Source: Blastocystis sp. Blastoise (Eukaryota > Sar > Bigyra > Opalinata > Blastocystidae). Taken from it: a stretch of 42,500 nucleotides of DNA. The notes under the pieces are model-generated. The model had not been told where the DNA came from and did no database searches. It worked only from the letters and a program-made list of their open reading frames with translations. Of the stretch, positions 1 to 11,812 are shown in pieces. Position 1 is the stretch's first letter, and each line of letters opens with the position of its first letter. The position numbers and the translations under genes were made by a program. The stretch lies in the NCBI GenBank assembly GCA_039096225.1, contig JBBPEB010000017.1, positions 765,001-807,500 on the forward strand, in the 5' to 3' direction.

Positions 1-548
1 GCCTCTTCAGAATATAAATCACTCCAACAATCAATAATAGCACGAATAATACTTGCCATATTGGATGCAACGTTTAAACGAGGTAAATATAAATCTTTAT
101 AACTTTCATCATCGTTTTTAGTTACATTCATACTAGGTCTAATAGCTACTAGAAAGTCCTTAATTGGACATGTTGATTTAATTTGTGACATTAACGCAGA
201 TAATTCAGTTTCAATATCAAATGGAAATTCTTCTATTACAAACATCTCCCTTATTCTTTTACTTAACCTATGTATAGTCTCCTCACTAAATACCTTTATT
301 TTTTCATTAACTAATTGAATATATCCATCTAAACGAATATTTGCAGTATAACGATTTAAAGCAGTTGTTTTCAAGATAAACCCACTAGGAACAGGGAATC
401 CAGCTGTTGCTAACTTAATCAAACTATCACCTTTTTGACCTAATTCTGATGCTACTCGAATTCGATTTGGTTTTACCAGCTTTAAAAACAATTTTATTAT
501 ATACAATATATATATAAATCATACATTAACCGTATATCTCTGCTCCAT
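1..548 (-). CDS. PEP synthase/PPDK N-terminal-domain protein, 5' part (runs off the window)
   Basis: Two exons are visible on the minus strand: 548-525 (MEQRYTVN) and 479-1, separated by a 45-nt GT-AG intron (GTATGATT...TTTTTAAAG). The start ATG at 548 is the only one that joins in frame to the long exon. The exon reads LVKPNRIRVASELGQKGDSL, then LIKLATAGFPVPSGF, and later DFLVAIRPS and IIRAIIDCWSDLYSEE. This is the layout of the pyruvate phosphate dikinase/PEP synthase ATP-binding domain: LGxKGxxLxxLxxAGxPVPxGF, a VAxRxS element and a xxAIxxCWxSLYxxxA helix. Those enzymes transfer phosphate between ATP, PEP and pyruvate through a swivelling His domain, which would lie outside the window. The usual VRSSATxED stretch reads IRPSMNVTKND here, so substrate or activity may differ; rifampicin phosphotransferase-like or water dikinase-like proteins are alternatives. 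Family level fairly sure, exact function not. Confidence 0.75.
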
Positions 549-1775
549 ATATACATTCAAATTAATAATGTATTTATTTCGATATTTGATTTTTTTTTAA
601 TCTTATCGTTTTTTTAATATTTTATTGGGGAATCCAAGAAATAATCACGGTTATCAAAATTTTTAAATTTCTTTTCTACTCTATTATTCGGTTATTCTCA
701 TTAATAAAAGTTATTCTTCATAGATTTAAATATAAAAATAACGAATTTTGATTTACGTTTGATCGTTTTTTTTTCTGGTATTGGAAAATTTAAACAATGA
801 TGATTATTTTTTCTTGTCAAGAATTGAATTATCGTTTGTCCAATCATTTAAATTACTATAATCATAATTAAAAATAGTTTACATATTGTTATATTCTTGA
901 ATGAAATCGATAATTCGTCAATTGAAACTGTAAGTTAATAATTGTGTTATATTTCATTGTTAGTCTCTGCTATAATAATTAATGTATATTATTATTAATA
1001 TTATCAATATTATTATCTTATTCACTAGTTAGAAATAAGTATAACATGAAATGATATTTCATATATCTCACTAATATTATAGTTTTTTTATTATCTACAA
1101 ATATGTTTTTACTAATAAATGATAAATAAACTGAATAATAATAGAAAAAAATAATCATTAATGATTTTCATATTGTTTATGTATATTTAAATTCATAAAA
1201 TATAAATCTATCAATTAAATAATAGTATATATACTCAAATATGATGATAATATCAAATCAAATGATTAATTCATAAAATGAGAAACTATTTTTTCATGAA
1301 TTTCTGTAAATTTTTTTTATTCATTTATAAATGTTGTATATATTATATTGATTAACTAAAAGAAACTAGAAATTAAAATAGAAATAAAAAATGTTTAAAA
1401 AGACTTAATGTGACATTATCATATTCATTAGTGTTACAAATTATTCAAACCATTTATTTCTAATCACATCTAAAACAAAATTAAGCCGATATAACAAGAA
1501 TCAATTTGTAAACATGTGTAAATAATCCATAGAATAACTATTCATTAGTTTTTTATATCTCAATATAATTTGTTTATGTATTTCAGCTTATATTTAAATA
1601 TGAAAGACATACTAAATTAAAAAATGTGATTCATTGAACTATTAATATATTCTAATAATCTATAACCATCATTAAAACTTCATATATAACATAAAAATCA
1701 GCATAAATAATCAAAATAAAACATCAAATAATAATTTCTTAAAATAATAAAAGTAAAAAGAAATTTTATAAAGTA
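549..1775. other. AT-rich intergenic region
   Basis: No open reading frame, RNA gene or repeat that I can support. It holds the promoter side of the minus-strand PPDK-domain gene starting at 548, and ends at the left inverted repeat at 1776. Confidence 0.6.
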
Positions 1776-1898
1776 CCTGGAAAAAACCGGTCCTCTGGAA
1801 AAAACGGGTAATCGTTTTTTCACCCACTTTTTTTCAAAATCGACGATTATCCGTGTTTATTTTATAATGTATTGATGCAGAAATTTTATTCCCGTTTT
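1776..1898 (+). repeat. Left copy of the 123-bp inverted repeat
   Basis: Contains a tandem pair of the motif CTGGAAAAAACC(GGTCC), then a small internal hairpin in which CGGGTAATCG at 1805 is nearly complementary to CGATTATCCG near 1842. Clearly richer in G and C than its surroundings. The inverted partner is at 8956-9050 plus 9513-9542. Confidence 0.8.
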
Positions 1899-3394
1899 GT
1901 TAGGGTTTCGGCCTGTTTGTAAGAAAAAGTGTGTTCTTGACGTATAGAAGAAAATATTGTTAAAAAACTTATATATGACCCGTTATATACATAGAAACTC
2001 CCAAAGGAAAGTTCAAAAATAGTTTTCATTGACCCCATTAGCATCTGATTTTATAGACCTATTGAAAACTAGTAATAAATGTATATAAACCATATTTATG
2101 ACCTCTATAATAATAATTAACAGTCAAATCAAGTTTTTAGCACATGTTATAATAATCTAATTATAAATGATTTTTGATTCAATTAATATATACATATTTG
2201 ACATCCTTATAGTCTCTAGATTAAGAATATATAGTCAAATAGCCATTCTGTGAGTAAAGCCCCCACTCACATTTTTGGCAAAGAAAAAAACGAAAAAAAC
2301 GAATGCTTTTCGTAGGAGCTTCTGGGGCTTCTGGGTTTTCAAAAAAATAATTTCTACTAAATTGCATTTTGCATGTTTTGACCCCATAGCAGCATTCCTG
2401 GACCCCTATAAGCTCAGAAAAGCACTTCAAAGTCCGAAATTTCGCCATAATCGTAAAATGACTAGTCGAATTTTCGACTTATCTTGAGTTATTTTTATAT
2501 AATAGACACTCTATATTAATAATATATTATTAATTATACTATATAAAGATTAAAGAGAAGTTTAGAGGAAAATATAGTAAAAGTTCTTAACGAAGTTCGA
2601 AATGAGACACAATTGTATGAATTTCGAGAGGTTATTTAATACCCTTATATTGTTTTTTATGCATTATAAATGATATATATATAATCTATATTCTATAATG
2701 AATCCATAGAGACTTTTAAATATGCTTTTTGACAATTTTCAAAATTTGCATCGCCAAAATGTGTCTTTTAAAAAGTTTTTCTAAATTTTTTTCCGGGTCG
2801 TATCTATGCAATATTTAATATAATATCCAATAATGAGGTTATATTTAGCTATAAATTAATAAAAGTGTGAATCAATAAAGAAATGCAATTATAGCAGTCA
2901 TTGTTATTATTAAAGAGTATATTATAAGTGATTATGACTATTATAATGCTTTAAAGGTCGTGTGTATGATCAGTATGCTCTATATTCTAGTTTTCAGGAA
3001 TTGTTAGAATTAATCGTCATTTATAAAAGTTCAATTTCTATCTCTACGAGTCAAAAATGCTCTAAATAAGTGAAAAATAGCATAATAAGCTATAAATAAG
3101 AGTCATTTAAAAAAAGTCTTAATCTGTGGTATTAAACTGAGTTTAACTGCATTTTCTGTTTTCAAATGCTCTACTATAGCATAAATCACAACAAATTTTT
3201 TGTTTCATAGACCTTTGTGACAGATCAGTGATTTTTCAATCTATTAAAAGTTTAACTGAAACAACTTCACCAAATTATTTTCAATCCTAAGTCATTATTT
3301 ATACTCAAAAACACATATAAACTTAAAACAACACACTATCTGAAGATGATCAAAAATGAATTTCGCATAGTCGTGAATTTCTTTAAGATTATGA

Positions 3395-3914
3395 CGAGAT
3401 CTTTTAAATAAACATGATTCTCGTTTACGCGGCCTAATCCTGCATTGCCACCAAAAACAGATTTCAAATCTCATATTTTATTTATCTTGTGTACCTGTAA
3501 GAAGTCGTCCTTTTGGTTTATTTCCGTATGTTATCTATTTATCTACTCTATATCTCGTAGCTGGTTCATTTTCATGTCTTCTGGTCGCTCCAATCGTCAA
3601 AATCGCAATTCCTGTCGTGGTTGGCCAAAACGTTCTGAAAGGTATATATTCTATATTAACTATCCATTTACTTATACTTGTATATATAGAAAGTCTTGCT
3701 ACTGTCCTGATTGGTCATCTCCGTTTCTTATCCTTTCCTGTTGGTACTCGTGCGTTGAGAATATGTTACGAGGTATATACATATATTTTATATTGTTTTT
3801 ATTACATTTTTTATCTAGTCTAAGGGTTAATTGACTCATCATGGGCTACGTTCTTCTTTTATTAATGGTCTTCTAACAGGTATGGCTCCTTATGACTTGC
3901 TTATGGTACTCAAA
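3395..3914 (+). pseudogene. Decayed multi-exon gene fragment
   Basis: One reading frame continues through two plausible GT-AG introns: exon 3395-3641, intron GTATATATTC...TATATAG, exon 3690-3772, intron GTATATAC...TATCTAG, exon from 3819. The pieces include VAPIVKIAIPVVVGQNVLK, ESLATVLIGHLRFLSFPVG, TRALRICYESKG, a TAA stop at 3828-3830, then LTHHGLRSSFINGLL and TGMAPYDLLMVLK before TGA at 3915. No start ATG is found; the frame is open only from a TGA at 3392. Codon use (CTG, GTC, GCC) is less A/T-biased than in the intact genes. The GLRSSFINGL...MAPYDLL part loosely recalls the Gly-x3-SF-x2-GL-x-P motif of large RNA polymerase subunits, but not enough for a family call. Read as an inactivated gene or transposon-coding remnant. 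Confidence 0.4.
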
Positions 3915-3939
3915 TGATGTCTCCTTTATTCATGAAGGC

Positions 3940-5930
3940 CTTTCTGTATATTTTTATTTATTTATTTTTCGTTTCTTTTTATTCGTTTTTTATATCTTAT
4001 TTACGTTTATGTTAATGTATATGTATTTAAATATATTTATTATCACTTATTTCTCTTATATATACTATTTATATATAGTATAGATGATTGACAAGACGAT
4101 GATCATCTCCATTCTTCCTGCTTCTTTTCTTCTATGGTTCTCTAATGGTTTCCTTGAATGGCTTATGGTCTCTTGATGCTATTGAAGAGAGATTTAATTA
4201 ATTTCTTGTGTGTTTTAGGTATGTATATATATATAATATTTAATTTAATTTTCTTTATTATATTTATCGTTATCTATTATATATGTCTTGTTTTGGTTCT
4301 ATTATGCATTTATTTCTTTATATATGTTTAATTTTATTATTATGTGCGTATATTTGTTTATATTTACATGTTTCTATTATATATTATACTGCTTTATATC
4401 ATTTATATTAATTAATCTATATAATATATTGTTTTTAGTTTAAATATATTTATATATAGGTTTATTGCATTTATTATTGCTGTTTTCATGCTGTTGGTTC
4501 TTTAATGGTTCCTTATTGGTTTGCTTCTATTCTTATATATATGTATATATTTACTGTTATTAATATTTAGCTTCTGCTTTCTTTATTATATTATATTTCT
4601 ATCTATATATTCTATTATAGTGATTCCTTGCTTTCTGTATATATGCTATTGGTGGTATTTTCCTTCAGATTTATTGTTTATGTTGTTTAGGTATATATAT
4701 ATATATATATTGCTATATCTATTTCTTTTTATCTATTAATATATCTATTATTCTATTAATCTAGCATTTCTTGTGCTTCTTCCACTCTGGTATTCCTTTA
4801 TTGTGGCTTTTCTCCTGTTTTTCTGTGGTCTTTTTCCTATAGATTGATTATATGGCTCTATTTCTAGGTATATATATTATATATATCATTCTATTATTAC
4901 GTTATTATATCGTTTTCTTTCATTTATCTGCTATTATTATCTTTCTTATTGTATTACTGGTCTTTTAGTTGTTTTTCTATATATGCTATTCTTTCGTTTC
5001 TTTGTATTATTATATTATTTATTATTATTCTATTATATAGGCTGTTTTCTCTCTTTGAATCTGCTTGCTTGCTGTGTTTCTGTCTGTTCTCTTCAAATTG
5101 GTTAACTAGTGTTCTGTATATATATATATATTACTATTAATATATCTTTTATTCTGTTTTTCCTTTTTTTTTAAATCTTTCTATTCGTTTTATTTACTCT
5201 CTAGTCTATTATTATTATTATATTATCTTCAAATAAGCTTTCCTCTTGTTGATTTATATATATATTATTGTTTCTATTTTTTAGTAATTTCTTTCTCTTC
5301 AGTCATGATTTTGTCTCTTTGTGTCTCTCTTCAATCTTATTGATTGGCTTGGATTACTCTTTGTCATATGGACCATATTTTGGTTTATGTATATATTATA
5401 TTCATTATCTTCATATTTGTATTATATCTTGTTTCCTATTTATATCGTTTTGTGTGATTTATATTTATCTTTCTATTGTTATTTCTTTTCTTTTTACGTA
5501 TCTGCATGATTATATATATATATATCTGTTTTATATGAATATATACCTATATTCTTCTATATATTATGTTTCTATATCTATTTATATATGAACACTATTG
5601 CTTATAGTATTATTATCTTTTTTTACATTATTTAATTACTATTATTACTAGTATATATATATATCTATTGTCTCTATAGCTCTTTATGTATACGTATATG
5701 TTTTGATATATATTTCCTTTATATTAATTTCTTTATATATATGTATATACTTTATCTTGATATGTGTTTATATATTCATATCATTCTATTTTACTATATA
5801 TAGTAGCTTTGATTATGGTATTAGTTTCTCCATCTATTATCTATGCTCTGGTACAGTATATGGTGTTACTAGTACTATTTCTATTCTTCTTCCTATACTC
5901 TCTATTCAGTTATTAGTACTCTTATTCATT
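3940..5930. other. T-rich strand-asymmetric region, no intact gene
   Basis: The plus strand is strongly T/pyrimidine-rich with many GTATATAT donor-like and TATATAG acceptor-like strings. Short phrases recur, such as TCTTTAATGGTTCC near 4500 and TCTAATGGTTTCC near 4140, next to the decayed gene at 3395-3914. It may hold further eroded exons. The frames found here are Phe/Ile/Leu/Tyr runs typical of translated low-complexity DNA. Confidence 0.4.
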
Positions 5931-5932
5931 AT

Positions 5933-6004
5933 ATTTAAGCTCCATAACGGATGGAGATATATATATGTATATATGTATATACAGGTTCAATTCCTGGCTT
6001 AAAT
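5933..6004 (+). tRNA. tRNA-like sequence with degenerate anticodon arm
   Basis: ATTTAAG (5933-5939) pairs perfectly with CTTAAAT (5998-6004) as a 7-bp acceptor stem. The T arm sits directly inside it: ACAGG-TTCAATT-CCTGG with four of five pairs and a canonical T loop, giving a B-box-like GGTTCAATTCC. A D-like arm CCAT-AACGG-ATGG follows the acceptor with the usual two-base spacing. A T-run (CTTTTG, then six T) lies just downstream, as for RNA polymerase III. The 26 nt where the anticodon arm should be are TA repeats and cannot form a 5-bp stem with a 7-nt loop. Probably a decayed tRNA or a tRNA-derived SINE head, not a working tRNA. Confidence 0.35.
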
Positions 6005-6009
6005 CTTTT

Positions 6010-8300
6010 GTTTTTTATATTGTTTTTTTATTATATTATATATATATTATATATATTATATTATATATATTATATTATATATATTATATTATATTATATA
6101 TATATTATATATATATATATATTATATTATATTATATATATTATATTATATATATTATATTATATATATTATATTATATATATTATATTATATATATTAT
6201 ATTATATATATTATATTATATATATTATATTATATATATAATATATATATATTATATTATATATATTATATTATATTATATTATATATATATTACATATT
6301 ATATAGTATAATATAATATATATGATATAATAAATAGTATTCTCTATGGTATTAGATATATATATCTATATATTAGTATAGTATCATATAATATTATATC
6401 ATATTGTATACTATAATACAACATTGTATTATATAGTATAGTATAGCATTATACTGAAGAGCATTATATATCATATAATATAGTATATAGTATATATAAT
6501 ATAATATAAATTATATAATATAATATATGTAGTGTATTATATATTATACAGTATATAGAATACAGTATTATATATCATATAGTATATATTATATATTGTA
6601 GTATAGTACGGTAGTATATACTATATAATATATACCAGTATATTATAAAGTATAGTATAATATTATATTAGATATATTATAGATATATATGATATAATAT
6701 ACAATATATAATTATATATATATATATATATATACTAGTATAGTATCTTATAGCATTGTATCATCTAGTATATTATAGTACAGCATTATATTATGTAGTA
6801 TTATATTATATGACTATATAAGGTAGTATAGTATATATAATAATATAGTATGGCATGATACTAAAATATAGTTTATATATCATATAGTATATGGTGTATA
6901 ATGTACATTATATTATATATGTAGTATATTATTTATTATATAGGATTATATGGCATTATTATATAGTATATAGTATTATTATATATGTATATAATACAGT
7001 ATTATATAGTATTATGTTATATAGTATTATGTTATATAGTATAGTATAGTACTATTACATATACTATACTATACTATACTAAATTATATAGTTAGCATTA
7101 TATATTATATTATACTAATCTAGTGTTTTATGATATATATAGTATTATATATTATATATATTATAATACATATTTATTATTGTATTATAATATATAATAT
7201 ATAATGCTATATAGTCTAGTATTCTATATAGTTAGGTAATATTAGAGAGTATTATATATTATATAGACTATAGTTAGTGCAATATAATATTATTTATTAT
7301 ATTATTGGTATAGTATTATACATTATATAGTTAATATATATATGTATTATATGGTGTAGTATATATTATATATTATTAGTTATAACATTATATATATATT
7401 ATTCTATTTTATAGGATATAGTATAGTATAGTATTATATATTGTTTGATCTAACTTATTCAGTATGTAATACACTATTATATGTTGTATTATATTCTGTA
7501 GTAAATAATTTAGTATATTATATTTTATAATTCAGATTATATATTAATATATATATTATCTATCTTTTATTATATTATATATAGTTAGTATTATATATTA
7601 TCCATTAATTATATTATATATTACCTATTATACTATCCAATATCAATTATATTTTCGTTTATATTCTATTATAATATCTTTTATAATCTATATTATATTC
7701 TATTACATCATATATTATTTTCTTATATTACTTCTTACTCTATAGTATATTATCTCTTATATTATACTTTATTATACTCTATTATATATAATACTATAAG
7801 TTTTATAGTACTTTTTTATTAAATCTTTCTATTCTATTTAATTACTTTTTCTATTTCATCTATTATATATTATTGATTATCAATTATAATATATTGTATA
7901 GCAGCTTTATCTTGATTGGAATATGCTTCTTTTATATTATTATTTATATAGTTATATATCATTAGTGATAAAAACTACTATGGGATTGTTCAGCTTATTC
8001 TATTCTATGTAAGTATTATATATATATATATAATATTTATTTTCATCCTTTTTACATACCTTAACACTTTTTCTATAGTATATTATATATTAAAATTTAC
8101 TATAAAACTACATTCTATTATAGAATATAATATATATAGACTGCTTTCTATTATATATTATATAGCATATACTATATAGTAATCATATTGTATTATAGAT
8201 TATTATCTTATTATTATTTATATCATATAATATATATTGTTGATCTATTTATAGAATATATGATATCATATATTATATAATATATAAATACACATTTATT
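6010..8300. repeat. TA/TATATTATAT satellite-like tract
   Basis: 6018-6305 is built from near-perfect units of the type TATATTATATTATATA. From 6306 to about 8300 the sequence is a looser mixture of TATA, AGTATTATA and TATAGTATAG words. Reading frames inside are Tyr/Ile runs with no coding value. Confidence 0.85.
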
Positions 8301-8955
8301 CGATATCAATTATGTTTAAATAACTATTTTATATAGACATCCCTATATATACGTGTATTTAAAAAAATATTTCAATCATAAACTAAAACGCTTATATCTC
8401 TCTTAATAAGTCGTTATAATATATTATGTTGTTTGTTTCATCTTTATCATCATTCATAGGGATCAAAAGTAGTAATCAATTATAGTATATAACCGTCTAC
8501 AGAATGATGTAATTCATTGCTGGCTTTTATTTATAAAACACTCTTTCGCATTCAGAATATACTTGAATATGTAATATACATCTTTCTAACTAGTTAAATA
8601 ACTTAAACTATGACTTTATAGAGATCATGAAACTAATTCGTGAATGAAGTAGTCTATATTTACAAAAATACTTTTAATAATTCTCTATTGATCTTTTAGG
8701 CAGACTCACACCATCTAAATAGGTAATCATCTTTTAATCATGTAATCAAAACTTTCAATGCACTTATTTCCATAAACTCTATTAACAAAAATGTTTATAG
8801 CAGTCATTTCACATTCATTAGTATGATTTTTACATTAAAAATAACAGTGTATAAAAAAATAAGCATATTATCAATTTGTTCTATAGAGGCTTGTATATAC
8901 TTCCTATATAAGAGACTATAAAAAAGGCTAGAAATTGATCCCAACAACTCTCGTA

Positions 8956-9050
8956 CAAAAACGGGAATAAAATTTCTGCATCAATATATTTTAATATAAA
9001 CACGGATAATCGTCGATTTTGAAAAAAAGTGGGTGAAAAAACGATTACCC
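8956..9050 (-). repeat. Right copy (inner part) of the 123-bp inverted repeat
   Basis: Reverse complement matches left-arm positions 1806-1898 nearly throughout, including GGGTAATCG, the CACCC box, CGACGATTATCCG and TTGATGCAG. It is interrupted at 9051 by the foldback insertion; the missing outer 30 nt are at 9513-9542. Confidence 0.8.
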
Positions 9051-9512
9051 GGAAAAAACCGGTCCATTTTTTTTTTAATGTTATTTTCATGTAAATAATA
9101 ATTTTTTTTAACGGCAAAAAAATATATAACCACGATTTTTAATTTTTTTTTGTTTTATAAACATTTTTGTTTATATAATTATTACTATATATGTCATCCA
9201 CTTCCCATATCACTTGACAGAATTGTTATGTGGTAATTATCACCAAAATCTGCGATATAATATTATATTTTGACAGTGTAATCTTATTTATTCTCGATAA
9301 GTCAATTTAAGTCAGGTTGAAGTGACAATCAACTATTATCATGGTATGTGCTGCAAAAGGGATGGAAGGAAATATAGATGACTCGCATATTAATGATGTT
9401 GCTGATAAAACTGTGTATAAAACAAAAAAAATTAAAAATCGTGGTTATATATTTTTTTGCCGTTAAAAAATTATTATTTACATGAAAATAACATTAAAAA
9501 AAAAATGGACCG
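9051..9512. mobile_element. Nested foldback/MITE-like element with about 110-bp inverted arms
   Basis: The left arm 9051-9160 (GGAAAAAACCGGTCCAT, ten T, TAATGTTATTTTCATG, AACGGCAAAAAA, AACCACGATTTTTAA) is repeated inverted at 9414-9521, with arms matching over about 108 bp. About 250 bp of unrelated sequence lies between them and carries no ORF of note. Its position is exact: deleting 9051-9512 restores continuity of the outer repeat as seen at 1776-1898. That dates it after the outer element. No transposase; non-autonomous. Confidence 0.75.
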
Positions 9513-9542
9513 GTTTTTTCCAGAGGACCGGTTTTTTCCAGG

Positions 9543-10851
9543 GACTTTAATAAAAATTCTCCTTTAGTTGACTCTTCTTTTATTAAAAGGCTCATATTTA
9601 ATTAAAAGAATTTTAAAATCATTTTTGCTTTTCTCTAAGTTTTTAAATACAAAAAAATATATTTCTCTTGTATGAAACAGTATTGTGATTTTGCATATAT
9701 ACCATAATTGCTTATTTTATTATGCCAATATAATATTAATACAAATTAATTTAATAATAAGCTTTATTTATATTTTTAGTCTCACAAAAAATCATTTGAG
9801 TTTAATTTCTTATATTATTTTAATACAAAAACAGTTTTTTTGCTAATTCATAATATTATCTCTCCATTAATTGAAATACATTTTAAAAATAAATGAATAA
9901 CAATAATTTGAAAACTGTCCATACTTATTTTAACCAGATATTGTTTTGATTACAAGTTAGGTATCTATTTCACAGTGAACAAAAACAGCAGAAGCACGAT
10001 TTACAGACAATAATGAAAAATGTGATAAATTATTAATTAGAGTTATTACTTGTTTTTATTAATATATAAACTATTTAATACTTCCTTAAAGCATTATAGA
10101 CATCAATAAAATAAAATTGAATAAGGAATCTTAAAGAAAACAAGTGTCAAATCAAATGATGGATTGATCTTTGACAATTCCCGTGGTTTTGAGGATTCTT
10201 TTGAAAGATGTGTTTTCTTTCTGAAAATCACACAGTCACTTTTCTGGAACAAACTTTTATTTTCTTGAAAATAGCCTTTTAAAAGATAAGATTTGTTTTG
10301 GAGCACCATAAAAAACTAATTTAATATGCTTATAATTGGGTCCTCGAACACAAAAAACAGTAGAAGGTCAATAATCAACATAATCAATCATTATTTATTC
10401 ATGATAACATATTATTTTAGAAGAACTCACAATGAATAAATACAATATTTCATCCAAAAAAAAAATAAACAATAATTTCATTCATTTTTATGATAGAATG
10501 TTCTTAATTGAAAAAACATTTCATATATTCATAATTCCTTGAACTTCTGTATTTACTTCTGATTGATGATGATAAAGATATAATTCTATATAGAATTATA
10601 CGAACAAAACACAATTTAGATCGGTTCATCTCATTTCATTCCACCCATGTCGTCATAATCCATTTTTTAATACAAAATTCAGCGACTGAAATGATTGGCT
10701 TTTCAACTCAAATAACCAATAACGTTCCAATATAAATCGACTTGTTTTCTCTATATGATGACGCATACAACCTTCCCTGAAAGGGTAGGACTCAGAATAA
10801 ATTTGTCTATGATTTCACTTCTTTTTTGTTTTCCTAACAACCAAATTTAAA
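9543..10851. other. Intergenic region upstream of the ML-like gene
   Basis: Holds a perfect 20-bp palindrome (ATAATTCTATATAGAATTAT, 10579-10598) and a 68-codon open frame on the minus strand (10103-10309) without family resemblance or supporting splice context, which I do not call a gene. The promoter of the gene at 10852 should lie in the last few hundred bases. Confidence 0.5.
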
Positions 10852-11522
10852 ATGAAGGGTATGTTGTGTTTTTTCTATATCCCTTATTGAATCTCTAGCC
10901 ATATTCTTTGCTCTCCTTGTCACTCTTGCTTTTTGCTCTCCTGTTACCATTGTAGACTGTGGTACTGCTGATACTATTGCTCGTTTCCCTAATCTTAATG
11001 TCACTGATATTAAACCTGGTAGCACTACTACTGTTCATACCAATCTTGGTAAATTAATCAAACCTCTTGAAAGTGGTTCTTCTTTCTTCGAAGGTTGGCT
11101 TAATGGTGGATGTCTCTATCTTCTTATAATGTGATATTTATAATTTAAATACTATTTTTAAAATATTTTATAATTCAAAATTATTGTATAGGGTTCTCTT
11201 GGTTCTCCTGTCCAATTCTGTATGTGCGGAGAATGTACTGCTGATTATGCTTTCGGTCTTGGTAAGGTTCATTATTATGGTCCTTCTTGCCCTAGAACTG
11301 GTGAATGGCCCGATACTAAGATTGATGTCAAGTTCCCCTTCATTCTTCTTCCTGGATATATATATATATATATATATATATTGATTATAATTCAGTTAAT
11401 TTTTAAAAAGTGTCGAACATTATTTTATTTTATTTTTTTAGGGTGATTATAAGATTGATGCTAGAGGTGTTACTGATGATGGTGAAGAAGCTTATTGTAT
11501 TCGTTTCACTTGGAAATATTAA
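10852..11522 (+). CDS. Small secreted ML (MD-2/NPC2-like) lipid-recognition domain protein
   Basis: Four exons: 10852-10858, 10899-11107, 11192-11353, 11442-11522, giving 152 aa. Intron 1 is a normal 40-nt GT-AG intron and creates a clear signal peptide (MKAIFFALLVTLAFCSP). The mature part starts TIVDCGTAD and ends CPRTGEWPD...FILLPGDYKIDARGVTDDGEEAYCIRFTWKY. That matches the ML plan: early WxxCG-like element, paired Cys, CPxxxG, then PxGxYxxxxxxxDxxGxxxxCIxF near the C-terminus. ML proteins bind sterols or phospholipids in endosomes or outside the cell. Introns 2 and 3 lack GT: both begin GGAT exactly at a codon boundary, and both following exons start GG. The exon junctions are therefore set by frame and homology only; a pseudogene, sequencing error or unusual splice sites are possible. 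Confidence 0.65.
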
Positions 11523-11812
11523 TTTCTTTTTTTCATTCTATCTGTTTTATTCATGAAGCTAAAGCTTTTGTTTTTATTCGTTTGTTTCGTTATTTTATTA
11601 CATTTCTTAGAATTCATAATAAAACTTTAGTGAACAATCAGTAGAACAAGACATTTTAAAAACGTATATTGAAATGATATAATAATCGATTTATTTCCAT
11701 GTTTTTTTTTAGAAATTTCAAAAATACATTATTGATTGATACCTTTGAGAATTCTATATTTTTCTTTCTCTAAGCTTGCACTATAGAAGAAATAGATTAG
11801 ATATATATAAAG

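Larger units (their letters stand above)
1776..9542. mobile_element. Candidate large inverted-repeat-bounded element (decayed)
   Basis: The left arm (1776-1898) starts CCTGGAAAAAACCGGTCC and continues with GGGTAATCG, a CACCC box, CGACGATTATCCG, TTGATGCAG and a TTTTATTCCCGTTTT end. The same string occurs inverted on the right: the outer 30 nt at 9513-9542 and the inner about 95 nt at 8956-9050, separated by a 462-bp insertion at 9051-9512. Removing that insertion makes the right arm match the left almost base for base. Between the arms lie a decayed gene (3395-3914), a tRNA-like sequence, T-rich sequence and TA satellite, but no recognisable transposase. I see no convincing target-site duplication. 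It could be one old DNA transposon of about 7.3 kb plus the nested insert, or two solo copies of a short repeat that lie inverted by chance. Confidence 0.45.

Noticed and set aside
5951-6306. Open frames of about 100 codons made of Tyr and Ile
   Set aside because: Translation of TATATTATAT repeat; no complexity, no start context.
6010-7400. Possible centromere, origin or mitochondrial insert in the TA tract
   Set aside because: Only base composition supports it; no mitochondrial gene or defined origin motif seen.
10103-10309. 68-codon frame on the minus strand with fairly balanced composition
   Set aside because: No recognisable domain, no splice or neighbour support; left in the intergenic description.
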